The notes under the pieces are model-generated. The model was not told the origin of the DNA. It saw only the letters and a list, made by a program, of their open reading frames with translations, and did not search any database. The translations under genes and the position numbers were made by a program. Shown here one piece after another: positions 55,690 to 64,000 of a DNA stretch of 64,000 bases (positions within the stretch are counted from its first letter, which is position 1; every line of letters starts with the position of its first letter). This DNA is from Smallanthus sonchifolius (lineage: Eukaryota > Streptophyta > Magnoliopsida > Asterales > Asteraceae): positions 72,562,260-72,626,259 of the forward strand of contig CM042032.1 in NCBI GenBank assembly GCA_023525975.1. The letters are read 5' to 3'.

Positions 55690-57157
55690 GTGGAGTCTAA
55701 TGTGGTTTGTTTTTAATTGTTTTTGTAGGTGTGGAGTGGGTGCGAGTGATAACAAATGAAATTGGATGGCATTGGAACGCATCGGAAGGAGTCTTGAAGA
55801 TAAAAAATTGAATTTTGAGGTGAAAGAAAATTTTGGACAGAACATCGAAACGGCCGTTTGGAGGTTATGCAGAAAAGTTGAAACGGCCGTATATATTAAA
55901 TTCCTATATTTGTGGATCTTGGATTAATATAAATATATTATATATATATATTATATTAATAAAAAAAGGGAAGATAAATATATATATGATACCTACCGGA
56001 CGGTTTCACGAAGAGGAAGAATATAACACAATTTCGTGGGCTTTGGGCACAAATCAACTTTCTTGATTTTGGTTTATGAACTTGAAGAACAATCTTTGTT
56101 TTAACTTTCGTAAGTTTTTTTTATGTTTATTTTTATTTGGTTTGATTGATTTAGCCACCATGCCCGGCTAAATCAATTTTAATTTCGACACTAGGGTTTA
56201 TTTTTTTGGTTTGATTCGAAAACTTGTGTGAAACGATTATGAGATCTAATTTTTTATTGGATGGTTTGTGTGATTTCTTGGTCTCAAATCCGGAATCTTT
56301 TCGGAAACATATTAGAGTGTTAATAAAACCGGCCACTTTGTTAATTTTTCTAATAAAGTTCTTCAATTTTAAAACCATAATATGATTTTAATCTTGATAA
56401 AAGGAACAAATAACGGTTCGTGTTTGTCTATGAATTCGATCTCGTTATGGAAATCATACAATCTAGTTAAACATTTCGAACGGCGTGTGTGTTTAACTCT
56501 AATCGATACTTCTATCACCGCAATCCTCACATTAAGGTCCGAACGGCGTGAACTTAGAGTAGCGGGTTGGCTCTAAACGACGAACTGCGCTTGGTTAGAC
56601 ATTAGATGGAGTGGATGTCCGAACGGCGCGGCGTCTAGTATTGATACTAACCATTTAAATAAAGGATCATTGCACCATAATTGTTAATGATCGTAAGTTG
56701 AATCAAGCTAAGAAAATACCTTTGAGTTGGAATTATCTTTTAATATTTGAATTCGCTCGACAGTTTAATTAATGTTTTTATTATTAGTTTTTCATAATTA
56801 AACCCCCCTCGTTTTATTTAGTAACAACCGTATCTACACTTAAAACGTTTTGGTATAATCATGTTAATCTGTATCCCCGAGGACACGAACCCTACTTCCA
56901 TTCATACTAGTAGGTTCACATTTTATTAATTTATTTGGTGGATTCAACACCCATCAAATTGGCGCTGTTGCTGGGGATACGACAAATCTAACCGTTTTAT
57001 GCCAAGATCTTTTAGTACAGGTACACTACACCAATCATCCAAGAACCAAACTCTCGTGAATTTGTTCTAGAAGAAGAGGTCACCGGATCTCCGACTCTCA
57101 CCATCATAATGGCAGCCGAGCAAACCCTTAGAAGTGAGCACCCCTCACATTGAAACT
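55690..57157 (+). mobile_element. Athila-like Ty3 element: LTR end, primer site, gag start
   Basis: The primer-binding site at 56960-56978 marks a plus-strand LTR ending cacccatca (about 56955); its start is unclear, perhaps within 55690-55990. Repeated cgaacggcg(t/c)g motifs at 56478-56630 belong to the LTR. The gag leader and start (ATG at 57109, MAAEQTLRSE) run up to the solo LTR at 57158, and gag resumes at 59025. Confidence 0.6.
56960..56978 (+). other. Primer-binding site, tRNA-Asp type (Athila)
   Basis: tggcgctgttgctggggat matches the complement of plant tRNA-Asp at all but two positions, both C-to-T changes. This primer is typical of the Athila lineage. Confidence 0.8.
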
Positions 57158-59024
57158 TGTCACAACCCATTAGGCGGCGGAATCACCGAACGTGACGTGT
57201 AGGATTGTTCAAAGGCATCGTGGCACTATTGTTGAAATATAAATTTAACCGATTTCATTAAACTAAGAATTTCAAATACAATTGTTTCAATTAAAGGAAA
57301 TACATTGATAAACAAAAGACAAAAATATTTAAATTTGATATCTAAGGCAAAGTCCCTAGATTCCGTTTCCATGGTAGCATCAAACATCTCCTGAAAACAT
57401 GTAAAATAATATTTGATCAACAATAAAGTTGGTGAGTTCATACAAGTTTCATACATATAATAATCATGTTTAAAGCAACAATTCACATGCATAGACATAC
57501 TTTACTAATGTTCATACAATTTGTAATGATATAGTTCAAACCTATTGTTGACATAGCATACCTAGCATCCAAAGAATACTAGTCGAAAAAAATAACATAA
57601 CAAGATCGGGGGCTCCATAAAGGTAACGAAAAGCCGACGGGTGTCAATCCTATAGCGCTACACTTGTTAAGTGCGGTTTTACAAGAATTAATGAACTATT
57701 GTATTAACAAGTTGTATTTAAGCATGTAGTCAAGTTGTTGTCACATGAGCATGTTAATGAATTGTGTTTGAATAAAGTGTGAATCTTGTAGTGTATGGGT
57801 TTTGAATATGTACATGTTTTCAAGTCCCAAAGTGCAAAAATGTAAAAGGGGCAAGTATGAAACTCACGGTTTGACGTGGTAACGAAAGGATGAACGGGAA
57901 GGTGAAGAGTCGGGAATGCCGGTTAACCTAAAAGCTAACGTAGGCATAAGTTCGGTGGAGAAGAAATAATAAATAATATATATGTATAATAGTATCAAGT
58001 TGGTCATGCATCGCCGACGGCGGACCGAAACACAAACCCCTAACTTAGTTAGGAAATTCGGATGGTCAAAAGTTAGTATAGTTAGTAATATACCACTTGA
58101 AGTGGCCAAGAGAAATGTTGGGAAATCCACAAACCTTGTTAGATTTATTTATAATATTTATGTATAGGATTTGAACACCTTGTGGCTATTGGATGTCTTA
58201 TGGTAGATGAACCTATGTTCATCTACTTCATCCAAATACCTTAGCACAAGGCTTCCATCATAGAATTTTGATGGAGGCTTGGTTTGGTTTTACCACAACT
58301 AGATGTAAAATATCCAAACAAGAACATGAAGAAGGAGAAATATTAGTTGAAAGACCACAACTTGGACCTCAAATGGTGACTTATCTTAGATGTTACCAAG
58401 GTAAACAAATGATAAGATCCTAGAGGTTTATCCAAGAGGGTGAAGGAAGAATTGTTAAGAAAAAAAAGGAAGAAACTTGAAGAAAAATAAGGTTTTTACC
58501 TTATAAAATTCTGCCAAAAATCTTGGAAGAAATGGAGCACTTGGAGAGATTTGTGAGAGAATTTGGAGGGTGTAAGGGTGGAGGAGTGAAAGGGAGTGGG
58601 TATTTATAAGTGTGGATTAGGGTTTGGGGTACTAAATTAGTTAGTTGTGAGTTGGTGGTTGAAAGGGAGGTGATTCTTTTTTTTAAAAAGAAAAAAAAAT
58701 GAAATAATAATAATAATAGTACTAATGATAATAATGATAATAATACTACTACTAATAATAATAATAAACCGAGCGTGTATGGACGTGAAACGAGAATATA
58801 AATGTAAAAAAAGTAAAACGCGTGTTTGTAATATATAATTTTGTAATATTGCACGTATGATGTTGTCTTGCATATGTATAAATGTAATGTATGTTGTAAA
58901 CATGTAATTGAATAAATCCAATAAATTCATTGATCATAAGTCTCGGGTTACAATGGATTCAAAAATGAAAGTACAAGGGTACAAAATGTAAATAAACGAT
59001 GATGTGGAAAGTACGGATATTACA
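57158..59024 (-). repeat. Solo LTR, Ty3/gypsy (Tekay/Del-like)
   Basis: A 1,867-bp solo LTR with a perfect 5-bp target duplication AAACT (57153-57157, 59025-59029). On the minus strand it runs TGTAATATCCGTAC ... GGGTTGTGACA, the same kind of ends as the young element's LTRs, with a TATA box cttataaata near 58601. No internal DNA adjoins it, so it arose by LTR-LTR recombination. The (taa)n/(ata)n run at 58700-58770 is a microsatellite. Confidence 0.9.
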
Positions 59025-59166
59025 AAACTCAACTTGCAGAATTAACAAAAGTTGTCATGCAACTTACTAAAGATAAGGGTGTTGAGCCAAAACCTCGAGC
59101 TTGTGGAATATGTTTGCATATTGGACACCCCATAGATATGTGTCCCACACTTCAAGAAGATGTTTG
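59025..59166 (+). pseudogene. Athila-like gag fragment with zinc knuckle
   Basis: Continues the Athila gag after the solo LTR: LAELTKVVMQL ... [17 protein letters not shown], then PTLQED. The CCHC knuckle spacing C-x2-C-x4-H-x4-C is intact. It ends abruptly at about 59160-59166 where a Tekay integrase begins on the other strand, so this is a recombination or deletion junction. Confidence 0.75.
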
Positions 59167-62100
59167 ACTTCACGATCCATTATCTCAACAGGTTTCTCGA
59201 CAAAGTGCAATGTTGGGTCGATCTGAACGTCTTCAAGTGGAACTTGGAGATCTTCATTTGATAAGCACTTTCTCAAGTTAGAGACGTGGAAGGTGGGGTG
59301 GATGTTGCTAAGCTCGGTAGGGAGATCAAGTTTGTATGCAACAGAACCGACTTTCTCGAAAATCTTGAAAGGACCAACATAACATGGGGATAGTTTTCCT
59401 CGCTTCCCGAAGCGAAAGACTCCTTTCCAAGGTGAAACCTTAAGGAAAACGAAATCTCCAACTTCGAAAGTAACCGCGTTGCGCTTTCGGTCGGCGTAAC
59501 TCTTTTGTCGACTCCGAGCGGTACGTAGGTTGTCGCGAATTTTGAGGATCTTCTCTGTGGTCTCTTGGATTAACTCGGGTCCGGTAATTTGTGTTTCGCC
59601 GATCTCGGTCCAACAAACGGGTGACCGACATTTTCGACCATAAAGTGCCTCAAATGGAGCCATGCCGATGCTGGTATGGTAACTATTGTTGTAAGAGAAC
59701 TCGATCAAAGGCAAGTGCACGTCCCAATTACCACCGAAATCAATGACACACGATCGAAGCATATCCTCAAGAGTTTGGATAGTACGTTCAGTCTGACCAT
59801 CCGTCTGAGGGTGGTAAGCCGTACTAAGATTGAGTTGAGTACTCATGGCTTCATTGAAGGATTCCCAAAAACAGGAGGTGAAACGACTGTCACGATTGGA
59901 TATGATGTCCAAAGGAACACCATGACGACTAACGATTTCCGCGATGTAGATTTGAGCTAGCCTTGCAACGGGGTAGCTCTCGTGGATGGGAATGAAGTGA
60001 GCAGATTTGGTGAGACGATTGATGATAACCCAAACGGAATCATGACGAGAGGATGTCAATGGGAGTTTGGTAATGAAATCCATCGCAATGCTCTCCCATT
60101 TCCAAACTGGAATCTCCGGTTACACGAGCAAACCGGATGGGCGTTGGTGCTCGGCTTTCACTCTAGCGCAAGTATTACACTTCGACACATAGAGCGCGAT
60201 ATCCTTTTTCACACCGGGCCACCAGTAGATAGAACGCAGATCCCTGTACATTTTTTCTGTACCAGGGTGGACCGAATACCGAGGCTTGTGAGCCTCATGC
60301 ATGATGGAAGAACGAAGATCGGAACGATTGGGAACCCAAACACGATTCATGAAATAAAGTAAACCGTTGGGTTTGGTCTCGAGTTGGAGTTCGGCACCAC
60401 AAGACATTTCGTTGTACATGTCGCCTTCGGTGACCGAAAGATGTTGGGCTTCACAAATACGGACATGGATGTCGGGTTGCATACGAGCACAAAGGAACTT
60501 CACATGGTGGTTTCGGCTGAGGGCATCGGCAACGACGTTCGCTTTACCGGGATGGTAGCGAATTTCGCATTCGTAATATTTGATTGTTTCAATCCCTCGG
60601 CGTTGGCGCATGTTTAGATCCTTTTGGTTATGAAGATGTTGGAGACTCTTGTGATCTGTGAAGACCACGCATTTGGTACCGTAAAGGTAGTGTCTCCAAA
60701 GCTTGAGAGCAAAGACAACGGCGGTGAGTTCAAGATCATGAGTCGTGTAATTCTTCTCATGGATCTTGAGTTGACGGGATGCGTAAGCGATGACCTTGCC
60801 TCGTTGCATGAGAACACAACAGAGACCAATGTTAGAGGCGTCGCAATACACCACGAAGTCATCGTTTCCGTCGGGAAGAGTAAGGATCGGAGCATTGCAA
60901 AGCTTATCCTTAAGTGTTTGGAAAGCTTCCTCTTCATTAGGGCCCCACTCGTAGGGTTTCCCTTTTTGAGTTAATGCGGTGAGAGGAACGGAGATCTTGG
61001 AAAAGTTGGCGATGAAACGACGGTAATAGCCCGCAAGACCAAGGAATGAGCGGACTTCGGTAGCAGATTTCGGAGCAATCCAGTTCTTGACTGCTTCGAT
61101 TTTGGCTGGATCCACATGGATACCCTTATCACTAATAATGTGTCCCAAAAATTGGACTTCCTTAAGCCAAAATTCATACTTGGAGAATTTGGCGTAAAGT
61201 TGTTCTTTTCTTAGTAACTCCAATATTAAGCGAAGGTGTTCCTCGTGGGCGGATCAGGATTTGGAATAGATGAGAATGTCATCAATGAAGACGATTACGC
61301 ATTTGTCCAAATACGGTTTGCACATTCGGTTCATGAGATCCATGAAAACCGCGGGTGCATTGGTTAGCCCGAAAGGCATCACCATAAATTCGTAGTGTCC
61401 GTATCGGGTTCGAAATGCGGTTTTGGGAATGTCGTCCTCATGAACACGAAGTTGATGATATCCCGAACGGAGATCGATCTTGGAAAAACAAGACGCACCT
61501 TGGAGTTGGTCGAAAAGATCGTCGATGCGAGGCAAATGATACCGATTCTTGATAGTGAGTTTGTTAAGCTCACGATAATCGATGCACATGCGGAACGATC
61601 CGTCTTTCTTTTTAACGAATAAAACGGGAGCGCCCCACGGGGATGAACTCGGACGAATGAAACCCTTATCGGCTAACTCTTGAAGTTGACCGGCAAGTTC
61701 TTGCATCTCGGAGGGTGCAAGGCGGTAAGGAGCTTTGGCAATCGGAGTCGTATCGGGCATGAGATCAATTCGGAATTCGACCTCACGAGATGGAGGAAGA
61801 CCGGGTAGGTCCTCGGGAAAGACTTCGGGGAAATCGCAAATGATGGGAATGTCTTTTACACCTTTGCCCTTTTCTTTCTTTTTCACTACTTGGGCCAAAA
61901 AGGCCACGTAGTTCTTTAGTAAATATTTTTGGGCTTTGGTGCAGGACATGAGTTTGAGTCCACCGGATGGCCTTTCACCATGGATTTGCAAAACTTGACC
62001 GGATGGAAGGGGAATACGGATGAATTTCTCAAAGCAAACGACTTCGGCATGGTTCTTGGCAAGCCAATCCATGCCTACTATGACATCAAAACTCCCCAAT

Positions 62101-63614
62101 TGCATGGGTATGAGATCGATCGAGAAGGGATGACCATTAAGGTCGAGAGTACAATCGAGGATAATCGTGTCACAAAAGGTGGATTTTCCGTCCGCGATTT
62201 CGACAGTGAAGGAGTTCTCTAACTTAGATCGGGTCTTAGCTAACATAAGTTCAAATTCTAGCGATACGAAACTTTTATCCGCACCGGTATCAAATAAAAC
62301 AGAAGCATACCGACCATTGATAGGAAACATACCGTTCACCACGTCGTTATCAGTTTGTGCCTGCGCCGCATTGATGTTGCAAGCACGGCCTCTTGGGTTT
62401 GTGGGTTGGTTTTGGTTGGGTGGTTGGTTGCGGTTGTTGTTGTTGTTGGTGGGGTTGTTGTTGTGGTGGTGTTGGTTTTGGTTTTGTGGGCATTGTGGGC
62501 TCATGTGGTTTGGATCACCACAACGGTAGCAAGCCCGACCATTTGTGATGGCCGGTGGGTTTCGGTTTGGTGGGGGAGCTTGGGTGTTTTGGGGTTGTTG
62601 TGGGTTGCGGCATAGGTTGGCAAGGTGTCCGAATTTGCCACACGAGGTGCATTTTCGGTATGGGAGGTTGTTTGGGTGGTGGTATTGGCAAGTGTTGCAT
62701 AATGGGTAAGATCCACCATACGGTTTCTTTTGGGGTGTCGGGTCTTGGTTCATCGGCACTTGGTTAACGGGGGTGACAACCGCATAGTTCCGGGCTTGGG
62801 ACGTTCGCTTTTTGTTGTTTTGGTGAGTAGGGGTTTTGGCGGGTTTTGGTTCGGTGACTTTGGGTTCGGTGGGCTCAACGGTGGCTTGGGTGGCTTGCTT
62901 CTTGGTGCCCCGAATGGTTAAAGTACCATCCTGAACACGGTTTCGGGAGAAAGCGGCCGCAAGGCGCATGGCCTTGGCGAGGTTGGTGGGTTCGGCGGTG
63001 GCGACCGTGTCCTTGATGACGGACGGGAGGCCTTGTATGTACTTGGCCACGGATCGCTCTATGGTGTCAACTTGGCGAGGCGCAAGGACGGAGAGTTGTT
63101 GGAAGCGGAGGTTGTAGGCAGCATTGTCACCGCTGTCCTGTTTGAGGGTGAAAAACTCCTCCTCGAGTGCTTCCAACTCGTGGGGAGGGCAGTACTCCTC
63201 GCGCATAAACGCTTTGAGTTCCTTCGAAGACAGGGTGGCGATCTCCTCGTCGAGCTCCTTCTCGCTATCCCACCAAGCGAGAGCTTGCTCTTTGAAGAGG
63301 CTAGCGGCGTAGCGAGTCCGGAGGTGGTCCGGGGTCTCGCTTACCGAGAAGGTGTTTTCCATGCTCGCAAAACAGCTAAGGAGCTTGGTTGCACCTTCGA
63401 GTCCCGTGAAAGATTCGGGACGACAAGCAAGGAAGGTTCGGTAGTGTTGGGCATCGGAGTTGGGAGTTTCGGTGTTGGATTCGACCGATCCGTTGGGGGT
63501 GAGGTTCTGGATGAGGCCAGGGATGACTTGGGACATTTGCTTGGCCACGAGTGCGGCCAAACGCTTGTCCTTCTTGTTGTTCCTGGCGGTAGTAGAGTGG
63601 CGAGATGAAGACAT
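59165..63614 (-). pseudogene. Tekay/Del-like Ty3 gag-pol, two nonsense codons, 3' end lost
   Basis: One reading frame from ATG 63614 to about 59165, interrupted only by TGA at 61254-61256 and TAA at 60120-60122. Order: gag domain (about residues 55-240), CCHC knuckles [14 protein letters not shown] and [14 protein letters not shown], protease DTGA, reverse transcriptase with FIDD, RNase H (YCDAS...LELTAV...FTDHKS), integrase HHCC finger (HPGTEK ... CNTC) and core. The first stop falls just after [11 protein letters not shown], the second between the integrase finger and core. In the core, the second catalytic Asp reads N (SNRDSRF), while the first Asp (MDF) and the Glu (TERT) remain. The frame ends near EIMDREVK, at the start of the chromodomain, where it meets the Athila fragment. 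No 3' LTR is attached. Confidence 0.93.
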
Positions 63615-64000
63615 CTACAAAAGGGGGTTGTGAGACTTAGATCAATGGTTTTGCATAAAAATTGTTGTCATATGAGTATGTAAATTTCACGTATGGCACA
63701 AGTAATCAAGTAATTTCATGTAATAGCACGTTTGGTCATGTGAATCATGTATGGAAATAGTGTATATAACAAACAAGTGACGATGAAAGAGCATAAATTT
63801 AATTGGTTCTCGAATATATTAGCGTTTTGAAGTTAGTAAGGCGAGTAGCGAAAAGCGAGCGTCCACGAGATCGAACCGAGTTAGTATAATAATAGTAGTG
63901 AAAATAGTTTATATATAAAAGAGAGGCTTGTTTGTAAAAAGTTGGAGTGTCTCGTTAGCTCGGCTCTTGAACTAACGAAAACGTCTAATAACCCAAGTGG
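63615..64000 (-). other. 5' leader of the Tekay-like element
   Basis: Upstream of gag on the minus strand. No primer-binding site or LTR edge is visible, so they should lie beyond the window. Confidence 0.5.

Noticed and set aside
58501..58930. Hydrophobic minus-strand frames of 97 and 117 codons
   Set aside because: Within the solo LTR; the leucine/isoleucine runs come from an AT-rich trinucleotide microsatellite.
62167..63608. Plus-strand open frames opposite the Tekay-like gag-pol
   Set aside because: Mirror frames of a strong coding sequence; glycine/valine-rich and cysteine/tryptophan-rich translations match antisense of the Asn/Gln-rich gag.

Overview
The window is nuclear DNA of a flowering plant. 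It is AT-rich, its genes contain introns, and it is packed with plant-type transposons. The gene families and retrotransposon lineages fit a eudicot; Asteraceae is my best guess, but it is an inference from general similarity and not proven here. I find one clearly intact host gene, a four-exon HD-Zip class I transcription factor (HAT5/ATHB1-like, 49216-51014). One host gene is broken: a four-exon SRG1-like 2-oxoglutarate/Fe(II) dioxygenase (6208-9965). Nearly everything else is mobile DNA, much of it nested. Layout, left to right. 1-5.2 kb: a minus-strand Copia element (gag, long leader, primer-binding site, probable LTR). A Mutator-type terminal-inverted-repeat element sits in its leader, and that element in turn holds a miniature LTR retrotransposon (TRIM). 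5.5-5.8 kb: a small hAT-type element. 6.2-10 kb: the dioxygenase pseudogene, with a CACTA remnant and a Mutator MITE in its introns. 10-15.6 kb: LTRs of two Ty3/gypsy families and a Harbinger-type MITE. 15.8-19 kb: two short Helitrons and Helitron-like repeats. 19-22.2 kb: a minus-strand LTR and a second TRIM. 22.7-26.9 kb: a MuDR-type MULE with a decayed transposase gene and an intact-looking small gene for a GRF zinc-finger membrane protein. 26.9-32 kb: MITEs, G-rich foldback elements and fragments. 32.1-44.8 kb: a Helitron carrying gene fragments, including an exon of a BT1-like mitochondrial-carrier gene. It is interrupted by a very young, pol-less Ty3/gypsy element with near-identical 2.85-kb LTRs. 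45-49 kb: Helitron-like DNA and MITEs, then the HD-Zip gene. 51-57 kb: sparse DNA with a 115-bp minisatellite. 57-59.2 kb: an Athila-like element split by a solo LTR. 59.2-64 kb: a nearly complete Tekay/Del-like Ty3 gag-pol on the minus strand, broken by two nonsense codons. Insertion order can be read from the nesting: copia, then MULE, then TRIM at the left; Helitron, then non-autonomous Ty3 in the middle; Athila, then solo LTR at the right. Several target-site duplications are still visible: ACAGT for the young Ty3 element, AAACT for the solo LTR, TGAGT for TRIM 1, TTAA for TRIM 2, and CTTAAAAG for one hAT element. Most apparent nonsense changes in the old elements look like C-to-T or G-to-A changes, as expected from decay of methylated repeats. 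The observation I find most worth following is the MULE that carries a two-exon GRF zinc-finger/transmembrane gene convergent to its transposase. Next is the Helitron with captured exons and the mobilised gag-only Ty3 element inside it.
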